A stretch of 64,000 nt of DNA from assembly GCF_014805685.1 (NCBI RefSeq), contig NC_060892.1, positions 689,990-753,989 on the forward strand, in the 5' to 3' direction. Position 1 is the stretch's first letter; each line of letters begins with the position of its first letter. The notes below the pieces were generated by a model. The model was not told the origin of the DNA. It did no database searches and saw only the letters and a list, made by a program, of their open reading frames with translations. The translations under genes were made by a program, and so were the position numbers. Source of the DNA: Silurus meridionalis (Eukaryota > Chordata > Actinopteri > Siluriformes > Siluridae). This document shows, in pieces, positions 11,891-23,071 of this stretch.

Positions 11891-11979
11891 CTGAACAGTG
11901 TGAAAATACAGAGATGCATTAAAATGTTCAGTGGCCATCAGGACCAGGTGACTCTACAGAGATCACACTGTAATTATAT

Positions 11980-12913
11980 CAGTGGCGGGCCATGCATTTG
12001 GTACCTGGGCCTTCAGTGAGGACGTACCCGACTTAATCCACCTCTTAATACTACCACTATCACGTCACAATTATAGAAACCATAAATGCTATACAAAAAC
12101 ACAATATAACAACACGTGGCATTACAGAGAGACATTTCACATACGGAGGTGAAAACCATTTTATTAAGCAACAAACCCAGTTAAGACTCCAAACCTCTAC
12201 ACTACAACCACATCTGTACAACTCCAACATCTGGAGCAGTTCACAATCAATGTTTGTCTAATAACATGACAAAAACATTAAAATGTAAATAAAACACAAC
12301 CTACTCACCAGAGATGCAGACTCATAATGTGCAGCGCCCCCCAGAGGCTGTAATCCAGTGGTACTGCTCGTATTCACTGGTCTGGAAGTGTAGAACAAAC
12401 CCTTTCCCGGGCTGAGACACGCTAGCTAGCTTCGGGGTTGGTGACCTCCTCACGATGTCTAACATTTCTTTAAAATTACCAGTCGAACTTAGCTGTAACA
12501 GTTTCCCTGTGAACAACCAATCAGAGGACGGAAAAAAGCTGACGCTATTCTGGGCCAGTGAGCTGCCCTGTGAGGAGAATCTGAAATCTGATTGGTTAAA
12601 AAAAACAGACCCGTTAATAATATTCTCTATGGTTAAAAAGGCCAGCAGTACAGACTTTGAAGGCTCTGGGCAGATTATATTGACATGGCAACACATAGAG
12701 TCTGAAATCTGATTGGACAAAAAATCTAACATCCACATACACGTACTGGAAGCAGTGCAGCCGAGAGAAACTCTACGAAATGAAGAGAAAAAACTGAATT
12801 AATACAATTTCATGGATCAAATATTAGAATGTAGGTTGTAAATGTAGGTCAGTGCTTATGATAGTGTTTAGATCAGCAGAGAATGATTTACTGACCCTGA
12901 CCGCCCACCACTG
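11980..12913. mobile_element. DNA transposon with CAGTGGYGGGC inverted ends
   Basis: The left end (cagtggcgggccatgc) and the right end, read on the - strand (cagtggtgggcggtca), form terminal inverted repeats about 930 bp apart. Flanking aattata on both sides suggests a target duplication of roughly 7-9 bp, imperfectly preserved. The interior has a 138-codon - strand frame (12322-12738) and an 85-codon + frame (12455-12712) over the same bases. Neither has a domain I recognise, so this is probably a non-autonomous derivative. The superfamily is unresolved. Confidence 0.55.
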
Positions 12914-13069
12914 AAATTATACAGTAATGTAGAAGAGCTCAACGTAGAGAATGAGATACAAAGCAGTAACACAGTAGTGCAGATGATATGAGTGCAAACA
13001 GCAATGATAACATACAATATTGGTGTTTTTTAATGAGTTGAAGTGTACATGCAGGATTATTAAGTATCT

Positions 13070-13740
13070 TTATAATTTTATCATTATAAATTGAAAATTG
13101 GGAGCAGTGTAGATGATTAAAACAGGGCTGATGTGATCATATTTTCTAGATCTAGTGAGGACTCTTGCTGCTGCATTCTGAACTAACTGAAGCTTATTTC
13201 TGCACTTACTCCAACACCCAGACAGTAAAGCGTTACAGTAGTCTAATCTAGATGTTACAAAAGCATCAACTAGTTTTTCTGCATCCTTTAACAACATCAT
13301 ATTTCTAATTTTAGCAATATTTCTAAGGTGAAAGAAGGAGATCTTGGTGATATTATTCACGTGAGACTCAAAGAAAAGACTAGGGTCCATAATAACACCA
13401 AGGTCTTTGACAGCCGTACATGCTGAAACAGAAACACCATCCAGAGATGCTACAGAATCAGAAAGTTTACTTCTAGCTGCATGTGGTCCTAGTAAAAGTA
13501 CTTCCGTCTTATCTGAGTTGAGCAGAAGAAAGTTATCAAGCATCCACTGTCTAATGTCCTTTACACACTTCTCAACATTGTTAAGCTGATCTCTCTCATC
13601 TGGCTTTGCTGAAATATACAGCTGTGTGTCATCAGCATAGCAATGGAAGCGAATACCATGTTTATGAATAATTTCACCCAGAGGCAGCAGATAGAAAGAG
13701 AAAAGCAGTGGGCCTAAGACAGATCCTTGCGGAACACCAA
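13070..13740 (-). mobile_element. L2-type LINE reverse transcriptase relic
   Basis: On the - strand, from right to left, come [31 protein letters not shown] with the catalytic YADD box of motif [54 protein letters not shown] and [13 protein letters not shown]. This is the second half of an L2-clade ORF2. It is 5' truncated at about 13740 and loses frame near 13110, so it is non-functional although much of the frame is intact (157 codons). Confidence 0.85.
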
Positions 13741-13771
13741 ACTTTACCTCAGAGAGTGTGGGTGGATTAGT

Positions 13772-13808
13772 GGAATAGTGGATTGTGATTGGCTGGAAGT
13801 TCAGGGGT
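13772..13808 (+). repeat. Solitary 36-bp CCAAT-type unit
   Basis: A single copy of the unit gtggattgtgattggctgg plus aagttcaggggtgaa, the same monomer that is arrayed at 17355-18395. Confidence 0.7.
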
Positions 13809-14107
13809 GAATGATGTAATGTGGTTGGTGATTCCAGTAAAATTATTCTAGTGAAATTATTAATTTTATGCTTTTTTTTCTACAATGAGATGATTATCTA
13901 GTAATTTTGGAAGGAGTCTCCACACTCAAAAAAATGATATGTTGGCCTTACTTAACTTTTTCATGTCAACAGGTTCCACGTAACTCAGTTAGGTTGCATT
14001 TAATTAACAATATTGATTTCAGTAAACTTAAGTTAATTACATAAAGTTAATGTAATGTTGTTTAGTTAAATCAACTTAACATTCTTAATTTAGTTTTGAT
14101 GTAAAAA

Positions 14108-14322
14108 AAACCTTTCTTTCGGGTTCTCCCGTTAGGGGTCGCCACAGTGGATTTTGCACATGTTTTTATGCTGGATGCCCTTCCTAATGCAACCCTCCCC
14201 ATTTATCCGGGCTTGGGACCGGCACTGAAAGTGGCTGGGGTTGGTTCCCTGACCGGGGGTCGAACCCGGGCCGCAGCGGTGAGAGCGCCGCAGCCTAACC
14301 ACTAGACCACCAGGGAACCTGA
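14108..14322 (-). mobile_element. tRNA-Glu-headed SINE with RTE-like tail
   Basis: The - strand begins with a 72-nt tRNA-Glu-like head (14316 to 14245). Its body continues through cagtgccggtcccaagcccg and gcattaggaagggcatccag and ends with gtggcgacccctaacggg, the tail shared by fish RTE LINEs. This gives a complete tRNA-Glu SINE that was presumably mobilised by an RTE partner. Confidence 0.8.
14245..14316 (-). tRNA. tRNA-Glu(CTC)-like head of the SINE
   Basis: The 72-nt fold is nearly that of a normal vertebrate tRNA-Glu: acceptor 5' tccctgg pairs with 3' tcaggga, A-box tggtctagtgg, anticodon loop ctctcac with anticodon CTC, B-box gggttcgaccc. The anticodon stem keeps four Watson-Crick pairs and one G-T pair. 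Because it leads straight into a SINE body it is best read as the SINE promoter rather than a working tRNA gene, although it might still score as a tRNA in a covariance search. Confidence 0.6.
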
Positions 14323-14329
14323 AATGGCC

Positions 14330-15840
14330 TACTAATATCCGATCACTTATTTGCGATTAACCAACTTGTTTGTCCACAAGGAAACGTCTTTGCTTGTTTA
14401 CTCTTTTTGCACTGTGAACTTTGTTTAAATTGATTTCCATTAAATGGCGCCGATCAAAAACAGAGCAAAAAAGTTCGCGTTGAATCTGCTTTTCATCTGC
14501 GCATGTGCAGATATTAGATAGATACTCCACCTGTTGACCAAAGTGCGGTACTGCAGAAGCAACACAACTCTGTTTCATTCGTTTTACTTAAATTAGTTGT
14601 GTTAAACTGAAATTTTACTATTTTTTAATTTTGTCAACACAACTCTTTTAATTTTAATACAGAAACTTAAGTACATTATTTAATTTAGACATAGTTATAT
14701 TCTTTGGGCCAACAGCAGCCACATTTCATTTTTTGATTGCAGTGTCAGTGCTTTGTAGCAGTCAGAGGTATAGGGTTATGAAAAAGTTTTGTAACCATCG
14801 AGTTCTGTAACAGATGACAAGCTGATTTTATTCTCATAATCATGATCCAGGTGAGGGAATGACTGTTTATCTTTGCCATAATCTAAATGATACCTGGAAC
14901 TAACTTGTTTAACAGATGTTTTACATACTAAAAATAGATCAAATGTACATGCACCAAACACAGCTCCACTGTTTATTCCCATTTCTACACTGTTATTCCC
15001 ATTACAGAAATTCTTGCATTCATCTGGAGTATTTAACTGAACCTAACAGACCTGAACCTTTTTCTCCTCTTTTCTATTTTTACCGCTCTCTCTGCAGACA
15101 AAGTGTGCATCCCTGCTGATTTTCTGCTCGTTACTATGGTTTCCTCCGTTTCCCAGCATGGATTTGGTGTTGTCCACTCCTTTCCCTTGGTTTAGTCTCT
15201 CAGAGCATTAGTCAGGATTTAATTACAGAGCGCAGGGCAATTGGGAGGTTGCGTCCCAAATTACTGTGTAATGCAGTCTCACTGAAGTGAGCCTAGCCCA
15301 TAAAATAAGGCTGTTAATCGCGTTTCATGGCCACGCTTTCCTGTTGCTGGCGAGCCGTGACCACTGCAGACACACTGAAGCCTGGTCCACTGTCTGGTCT
15401 GTTGAAAATCAATGGACTGTCTAACAATTAGACATCCCCCTGTGGAACTTTTTTAGGCTACGAGAGAGCAGCTCATATTTTATAACTTTTGGATATGACC
15501 AAGGCTGTAGAGATTGAAGTCTAGATAAAGTCATTGTGAAGCCCCTCTCCAGAGTCAAAAATAGTTCATCTACTCGAAACCCCACTGACATGAAAGCAGA
15601 TGGGCGTTTGGCCCAGATCAGGAGCCTGGAGAGATCTATCCAGCCAGAGCTCAAAGGGTCTCCGAAACCAAGTGGTGGTGTGTTGTTGTTCCAGGCAATG
15701 GAGATGGAATAATGGCTCACTTTATCGGCATCTGGCCACCTGGCCAACATAATGAAATTCCAAATTGAGTTAGAAAACCTGTTGTGAGGTGTGACTGCAA
15801 TAGCTTCCAGGTCCTGTGAGATCCATGATGACTTGTCAAA
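14330..15840. other. Intergenic, no gene recognised
   Basis: There are - strand frames of 68 codons (14776-14982) and 109 codons (15421-15750) without recognised domains or splice context. 15130-15440 is less AT-rich than its surroundings and contains TAATTA-type words. Confidence 0.35.
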
Positions 15841-15846
15841 CTGATC

Positions 15847-15957
15847 TTAATCAGAATCAGAATCAGGTTTATTGGCCAAGTGTGTTGACATACAAAAGGA
15901 ATTTGGTTTCAGCTGTTAGTGACTCTCAAAGTACAGACATAAATAAAACTATACATT
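15847..15957 (+). mobile_element. Dispersed repeat with (TCAGAA)n head
   Basis: It starts with aatcagaatcagaatcaggt and continues ttattggccaagtgtgttga, a common fish dispersed-repeat end. A related fragment (cagaatcagaatattttatt) lies near 27620. Confidence 0.5.
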
Positions 15958-15959
15958 TA

Positions 15960-17280
15960 TGTTGTGATCATTGATTTTTTCCATGTCCTGAGCCTGAAAA
16001 AGACTCTTGTATGGATCTCTTCTGTGTGTTCAATGAGCGCTTTACTCACTATCAAGGGAGAGAAATGATTTGATGTGGCAGTAACGTGGCTTGCAGTTGT
16101 TTACTGTGCTCCTCTGTCCAGTCCTCAGTCATTGTCTGGAACGAGAGCCAGCTGGGACAGTGCCTGATGACATTTACATGTGCAGTGGGTGGACACAGTT
16201 GCCCCCCAACACTCTACAACCATCCAATGAGGCTCATCACATCCAACTTTCCGGATTAATCATTCATCAGGAGACAGCTGAGCCACAGGGCCTGCGATTC
16301 TGTGTCTTCCAGTGTGAAGTAAATCTTTGATTTGGTCATGTTTATTATTTTTTCAGATGTTTGTTCTATTGCGTGGTGTATCTAATGGCTCGGTTTTCTA
16401 AATAAGATTTGTAGAGTTACTGTAAGTCAGAGCACTTTGAGGAGACATTAAGAAGATTTTAAGGGCGATGAGTTGAAGATAAAGGTCAGGAGGTTGAAGG
16501 AAGTGAAAATGTGCAGGACTCAGAAACAGTTTGTAATTAATCCATATATCTATAAAGCCATATATACATTTTTTCCAGGTTCCTGTCAGAACACATGGAA
16601 TACTTCATATGCACAATCTGAAATCTTGAATAACTTCAAGACTTAAAATATCCCAAGCCATTACTGTCAAAAAAGTGAAAAATGCTAAAATAAGTCAAAC
16701 ACACGCAATACATACCTAATTCCTAATGTAAACACATGTCAGCCAGAAGTGCTCAAGGTCCAGGTCCTGAAATTCAGATGGCTCTAAAACTGTCTCGTGA
16801 TGCCTTCACCTCGAGTGCTATTAAACCAGCCCTGTCAAAGAGCTAATTAGCACTCCTGTCCATCTCTCTTCATCCTCACTATCACTTCTATGACTATCTT
16901 CTTCTGGCATCTCCATAGTGATGGCTGAAGGATGTTGTGTCCTTAAATGGTATCCTGGAAAAGTACGCCAAGTTCTCTGTGTTCTCTGAGCTGAGATTCT
17001 CTGTGCATGCTGTAAGTCAAGTTGATGTAACTTGGACACCGGATGGATTTCCTGGACACAGTGAGGTCTGATGTTTCTAAACTTTTCAATTCTGGGCAAT
17101 TTCAGTGGTTGTGCAATAGGGCTGAATTTTATCATTCATTTCAAATAAATGAGATAATACAATGAGACCATCATCATCATCTTCTTCATCATAATTATAA
17201 TTATTATTATAATATTCATAAAAATGAAGCTATAGCCGTTAACTCCTGGTGCCTTTTTCTGTTATATTTCTCATTTGATC
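15960..17280. other. Intergenic, no gene recognised
   Basis: A 104-codon - strand frame at 16821-17135 ends in an acidic/basic stretch (SDSEDEER) but lacks a recognised domain. It overlaps a word-rich stretch (gagctaattagcac) at about 16840 that looks more like non-coding DNA. Confidence 0.3.
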
Positions 17281-17289
17281 CAACATCAT

Positions 17290-17612
17290 TTCCATCACAT
17301 GGAAATGGAGCTCAGTAAAGTGTGTACAATCACCATCTCACTCTGGATGGAACTGAATTTACATCTGAACTTTTAGCTAATCACAATCTACTATTCACAC
17401 CTGAACTTCCAGCCAATCACAATCTACTATTCACACCTGAACTTCCAGCCAATCACAATCCACTATTCACACCTGAACTTCCAGCCAATCACAATCCACT
17501 ATGCACACCTGAACTTCCAGCCAATCACAATCCACTATTCACACCTGAACTTCCAGCCAATCACAATCCACTATTCACACCTGAACTTCCAGCCAATCAC
17601 AATCCACTATGC
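17290..17612 (-). repeat. 36-bp CCAAT minisatellite, first block (7 copies)
   Basis: Seven 36-bp units of the type cacctgaacttccagccaat plus cacaatccactattca, repeating every 36 bases. The left flank (ctcactctggatggaact and ggagctcagt) is the inverted body of the element at 2104-2520. Because 36 is a multiple of 3, an open frame of 134 codons runs through; it is not a gene. Confidence 0.9.
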
Positions 17613-18022
17613 TGGATGATGCTGGATGATGCTGGATCTGTGGTGATCACAAATGCTGAGCTCATAAAACTCGGAGCTACTAACCATATAGACTGTATAA
17701 GACTGCAGAAAGAACATCACTTATAATCTTATACTCCAGTACTCATGTTAGTTCTCACTCTCCAGTGTTCTGTATTGTTGAAAGATTTATGATCACACTC
17801 TTGATGTCACCCAGATGAGGATGAGGTTCCCCTTTTGAGTCTGGTTCCTCTCAAGGTTTCTTCCTCATAACATCTAAGGGAGTTTTTCCTTGCCACAGTC
17901 GCCACGGCTGCTTATCAGGGACAAATTCACACTATTCACCTTCACTGTTGATTTGTGTAAAGCTGCTTTGAGACAATGTCTGTTGTGAAAAGCGCTATAC
18001 AAATAAACTTGACTTGACTTGA
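17613..18022 (+). mobile_element. L2-type LINE 3' end inserted in the minisatellite
   Basis: The typical fish L2 3' region: cagatgaggatgaggttccc, cctctcaaggtttcttcctc, agggagtttttccttgccac, gtaaagctgctttgagacaa and the ending agcgctatacaaataaactt followed by a short (gactt)n tail. It divides the 36-bp array into two blocks. Related tails occur at 27355-27560, 34130-34370, 53636-53830, 55440-55560 and 63155-63300. Confidence 0.8.
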
Positions 18023-18400
18023 CTATTTACACCTGAACTTTCAGCCAATCACAATCTACTATTCACACCTGAACTTCCAGCCAATCACAATCCACTATTT
18101 ACACCTGAACTTCCAGCCAATCACAATCCACTATTCACATCTGAACTTTTAGCCAATCACAATCCACTATTCACATCTGAACTTTTAGCCAATCACAATC
18201 CACTATTCACATCTGAACTTTTAGCCAATCACAATCCACTATTCACATCTGAACTTTTAGCCAATCACAATCCACTATTCACATCTGAACTTTTAGCCAA
18301 TCACAATCCACTATTCACATCTGAACTTTTAGCCAATCACAATCCACTATTCACATCTGAACTTTCAGCCAATCACAATCCACTATTCACTACTTTAACT
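18023..18400 (-). repeat. 36-bp CCAAT minisatellite, second block (10 copies)
   Basis: About ten further 36-bp units. The left ones use cacctgaacttccagccaat and the right ones the variant cacatctgaacttttagcca, showing local homogenisation of sub-variants. Every unit keeps a CCAAT pentamer. Confidence 0.9.
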
Positions 18401-18409
18401 TGAACTTCT

Positions 18410-19180
18410 AAAATACACACAAAACATTTCCTATAAATAAAAGAATCACATGTTAAAGTTCCGAAATCACAATTTTTCTGCTTTAAAATCCAGAGTGTAA
18501 AATGATTCTGTTCACACTGAATTACATTGCAATAACTGACTGATAAGTGACTCATCATTAAAACATGCTCCAGAAGAAACCTGATACTTAAACATGAATA
18601 GAAACGATACGTGAGCTGCACACGTGTCACCTTCCAAAACCAGCATGATCTCTAAAATCCTCTTTAATCATATTTAACCAATGAGTTATAAACGGTACAT
18701 TATTCCTTATGCCCTGTAACATGAAGCAGCCTGAAACGGATGGAAGTATTCAGGTGATTAATCTACTCCATGCTTTTTCTCACTTTTGACAGGCTGTTAG
18801 ATGTTCACTCTCCCTCCACGTACTCTTTTCTGGAAGAAACAGACCATAACTCGTATTCGTTCAGCAGATGCTTCTATTTTCTGAAGAATATTTATTTCAC
18901 TTATGGAAATCCAGTGTCCTCGTCTGCTCTGATTCACACACTGTCCTGCTGCAGCACATTGTATTAGGAGTTTATTTACACAATTCTACTCCTGAATGTA
19001 CTCATGATCTTTGTGCATCCTTAGTTCTTCTACAAGGTAGTGATGAAAGAGTCAAGGCTTGGTGCAGCTTTCACGCTACGCCTCGGAAGCCGTGTGTATG
19101 GTGAGGTGTGTGTTGGACTCTCAGGAGGTGAATCAGCATGACTGAGACGACTCACTGCCCTGCTGCTCATTTTCATATTG
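18410..19180. other. Intergenic, nothing recognised
   Basis: Only short unrelated frames are seen (85 codons - strand at 18373-18630; 65 and 78 codons + strand). Confidence 0.35.
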
Positions 19181-19184
19181 ATTA

Positions 19185-19440
19185 AGTCTGCGTTCATCCT
19201 GTTTATGAGGAGCTCTGTAGCAGGAGATCTTCCAGTCCGACGTATTTAAAGCAGATCTTCATGGAGCTGGCTTTGTGCTCAGGAGTATTGTCATGCTGAA
19301 ACAGGTCTGGGTCTTCAAGTTCAAGCGAAGGGAAAATGTGATGCTCCTGCATCCAAAGACGTCTGATACCATTGTGTGAAAAACAGTATCTAGTCTAGTC
19401 GGGTGTTCAAATGCTTTTGGCTGTATAGTGTATTTGATGC
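19185..19440 (-). mobile_element. Tc1-like non-autonomous element, copy 3
   Basis: Reverse orientation, left-truncated: gcgttcatcctgtttatgag, agatcttcatggagctggct, attgtcatgctgaaacaggt and the right end ttttggctgtatagtgtatt. Confidence 0.75.
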
Positions 19441-19606
19441 TCATGCTCATCACCTGCAGTAGTCTGGAGACGTACTAAAGACTACAAGTTCTCTGCATGA
19501 TGGAGAGGTTGTGACGTTCTCATCTTCTCATGTCTTACGTCTCTCGGATGCTCAGTAAATAATTATTACTGTATTTCATGCTTGTTTTTAAGCTTCAGCT
19601 CAGGGG

Positions 19607-19609
<3 letters not shown>

Positions 19610-19647
<38 letters not shown>
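19610..19647. repeat. (GT)n microsatellite
   Basis: About 19 GT units. Confidence 0.95.
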
Positions 19648-19649
<2 letters not shown>

Positions 19650-22490
19650 CGATGCTGCTCAGGTGCAGGTTCAGTGCACAGACTGTCTCCGTTTGGGACG
19701 TAATCAACCTGTAATTACAGCACATCTGGTTGGTCTGCACTGGGCAGAAGAATTCCTCTGAGGGAAATCTACAGCTTTGTACTGATGCTTTTAACAGAAA
19801 ACATCCAAACTGAACAATGTGCATAATTAATCTTAATCGTTAACATAATGATCAACCTGCTTCAGAAGCACAAAGCGCAGTTATGTACAGTTTACCTGTT
19901 CACGAGCTAAAGTTTGGAGACTGAAGGTGTAACTGGTGCTAATCTGATTTCATCAGAGACAGTGAGTTGCCTAAAGATACCTGAGTTCACTGTCGAAGGG
20001 TTAAACTCCAAAAGATGGATTTGGACAGTTGAGAACCTCAACACTGATAGAACTGTAATGAATGGATGAGGTTCAATTTTGAGTTTAGTTCCTCTGACGG
20101 TTTCTTTACCACCGTTGCCATATGCAGCAATTCAAAGGGAAATCATTGCTTCATTAAATCATTAAATCAATAAATCTTCTTCTTAACGTAAAGAGAGCGA
20201 TGCAGCAGAGCTTTAGCACTATAGTTGCCCAGGTCTTGATCCTCCTCATCTGTACACTATCATCATCTGTCTAGCTGAGCCGTGTCTCTACTAGAACTCA
20301 GTGCTTCTGTATTGTGTGCAACATATATGACCTTCACTCTACACTGGATTTTAATATGATGATCAGTGATTATCAACTAACCAGGAAACATGAGCTGATG
20401 TTGTGATATTGCTAACATTTTTCTAATATTAAACACTCAGAGTTCCCCTGCGACCCATCAGAGTGACACACAACTATAGACTTCTCACAACAAATCAGCA
20501 CCAGAAGGATAATACACATACTTCAACATAAACATATTCTGTGTGTCTCATAGGCAAGTTTTTATTTCTTGTAGGATTTATGAGGTTTATTTCAGCTGAT
20601 ATTTGGGTGGGTCTAAGCTGTGACTCCCCCTGGTGGCGATGTTTGGGCAGTGCGTCTGGGTCAGTATATTACAGTGATGTGTTAGTTATATATGAATATG
20701 TATTTTAAATGTAATCTTACAGGTGAAATGACTTTAGTAGCATGTGCATGCAATAGTATTTTGCATTTATATAATCTTTCGTCTTTTCTGATTTTATAAT
20801 GCACTTTTCAGCATATTTTGAAAAATAAAGATGAAGAACGCATAGTATTAAACACATCCTTTTTATTTATTTATAATACAAAACCATCACAAAAGTAGAA
20901 TGCAACAGTTTTGAGATGTCAGTGGGTTTATTAATGCAGTAATTGCAGGCAAGAGATATATTTACGCCGTATTTAATTTAAAATAAAATATGCTAAAAAT
21001 ATATTTTGTGACTGTACACATCACTGCTACTCTCATTGTATCTCAGTTATCCAGGAAGCAACCGCCTGCAGGACTCAAACATCCTCATGCTCAAACGAGC
21101 CTCAAACATCCTCATGCACCGTGATCAGAGCATCTCACTGGTTCACACACATGCTAGCTAACCTTTAGCATCACACCGATCAGACCCTACAGGACATTTG
21201 ACCGTATGGTTTATAGCAGAGGTGCGAATGAGAACGCTGTAGGACTGAACACATTTGCGTTGGAAACTATTCTGGGATGAATAATGAACTAATGAAGGGG
21301 CTGGTGAATAGAAACGCGTGGAGTTAGCGATCTTATTACTTTCCGAAAACGAAGGAAGGACTGTGATATGATCTCATTTAGAACGGAAAAATACAGAGTT
21401 AATTGGCTCTAATTACTGCCGGGTCCATTCGAGGCTGGAGATTCAAACGGTCAAGCTGTAAACAAAGCACTCTGTCAGTACTGAGAGAAAAAAGAAAAAG
21501 GGAGAGATAGAGATAGAGATAGTAATATGAATGACGTTATTATTAACATGATAAACAAAAATATTATTAGCGCTACAGCAGCTGAATGTTCCCGCTGTAG
21601 ATCTCGGCTTGTTATCGCCCCGGACTGCGGCTACATTTCCACCAAGCAACTCACTGAACCCCATTGTTTTGGAAACTGAGAAAACTTAAATAAAGACCAA
21701 AACGAATTTCTGCAGTGTTCCACAAGCGGAGGAGAGAAACCGATAAAAGGTTTATTTAAAGCTGATGAACTGAGCTGATGAGCTCTGAGTGGGATTGGGT
21801 GCGTTTCCGAAACCGTCCAGCAGAGGGACAAACATCTTCTTCTTTCTCTTTCGGTCTTTTTATTATCTAGATCAGGGGCCCCAAACAATTTTCTGCGAGG
21901 GCCACATAATGTGTTCTTTCTTTAAAAGGGGTCTGTAACAGGAAATGATATGGGCTGAAGTGACTACCAGTATTATTGTGTAGATTTTATTATGATTGTA
22001 AATGTATTTATTGCCTCCTAATGTTAGATTAGTTTATTATTCTGTTCTGCACTGTACAGTCACGTGAGCATCACTTTTCAAGAGATATTATATGTGTGTG
22101 TGTATATATATATATATAAGAGCCTTATTACTATCATAATGACATTTTGTCATATTCATTGGTACTAATTGGTACAATTTGGACATTTACTTATTTATGT
22201 ATATGCATGTTATTGGTTGGTGAATATACCAAACATTTAGTTTATGTTAATAATTACAGTTCGACTGATAAAGATTTTTTGTTACTGATAGCAATAGCTG
22301 GGTTAGATCATACTAAAAAACTAAATAATATATATATATATTAAAAAAAGAAATAAATAAAACAGTACTGAATCATTAAAATGTGCTAAATGAAATAAAT
22401 ACAAATATATTCATTGATTAATAAATATAATTATATAATTGATAAATGATGAATAATAAATATAATATAGTCTCGCGTGTAAAAACAAAC
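19650..22490. other. Intergenic upstream of yjefn3
   Basis: Holds an L2 3'-end fragment at about 19990-20115 (ttcctctgacggtttcttta) and a short TA tract at 22095-22119. A missing 5' exon or promoter of yjefn3 could lie here, but no convincing exon was found. 21240-21440 has TTAATTGG/CTAATTAC words that could belong to a non-coding element. Confidence 0.35.
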
Positions 22491-22508
22491 AGCACGTGGT
22501 AGCATTGA

Positions 22509-22638
22509 TTCGCCTCTAGAGGCCGCTCTAGACAGTAGACCGGCAGCCGGAAAAACTATTGTTATTGTTATTGCACCTGGTTTGTGTATAGTTTTGCCGG
22601 CTGCCGGTCTGCTGTCTAGAGCGGCCTCTAGAGGCGAA
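22509..22638. repeat. Near-perfect inverted repeat (hairpin)
   Basis: Arms of 51 bp (22509-22559 and 22588-22638) are complementary except at two positions, with a 28-nt loop. The arms carry the nested palindromes cctctagagg and gctctaga plus ccggcagccgg. A third partial copy (ctctagaggcgaata) follows at about 22650. Possibly a hairpin MITE; no gene is associated. Confidence 0.85.
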
Positions 22639-22937
22639 TAACGAATAACTCTAGAGGCGAATAATGAATATCTACATTATTGTATATTAACTCTTTTCTT
22701 TTTCTTTTTCTTTCCACTCTATCTTTCTATTTTCTGTATGACAGAGTGGCGTGTATTGTGACTCATATGGTCGTACTCTGGTGTTACAATCTCCATAATC
22801 TCCACACCGAAGCTCTTGAAGAAGGACCTGGAGCTCTTTTACACACATGGCACATTATTAATGATGCAATTTGTTTCTCTTAACATTATTTTCTTTCCTC
22901 TTCTTTCTGTGTGCGTTTTGTTTGTATTTCTTTTCCT

Positions 22938-23030
22938 GTGGTAGCTCTCTGGCTGCAGGTCACCGATCAGGAGGTCGGGGGTTTAAAGCCCCTTCTAATT
23001 CTGGACCCTGTGCTCTGATCCACATCTTCC
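22938..23030 (+). mobile_element. Degenerate tRNA-SINE head next to a yjefn3 exon
   Basis: gtggtagctctctgg resembles an A-box and cgggggtttaaagcccc a B-box at the expected spacing, as in the SINE at 11456-11700. It ends where the pyrimidine tract of the yjefn3 acceptor (ag at 23070-23071) begins. Confidence 0.4.
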
Positions 23031-23071
23031 TAACTCTGTCTTTCTCAATCTCTCTCTCTTTCTCTCTGCAG

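Noticed and set aside
14245..14316. Functional tRNA-Glu gene
   Set aside because: The tRNA-like sequence runs directly into a SINE body with an RTE-type tail, so it is the SINE head; kept only as a tRNA-like feature.
15421..15750. 109-codon - strand frame as a gene exon
   Set aside because: No recognised domain or splice context; no partner exon nearby.
16821..17135. 104-codon - strand frame as a gene exon
   Set aside because: No recognised domain, no convincing flanking splice sites, and frames of this length occur by chance in the window.
17322..17726. 134-codon + strand frame with a 12-residue repeat (NHNPLFTPELPA)
   Set aside because: It is the 36-bp minisatellite read in frame (36 is a multiple of 3); no start context, splice sites or codon bias of a gene.
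17355..18395. CRISPR-like array because of regular 36-bp spacing
   Set aside because: The units are contiguous with no variable spacers; it is a minisatellite in a vertebrate genome.
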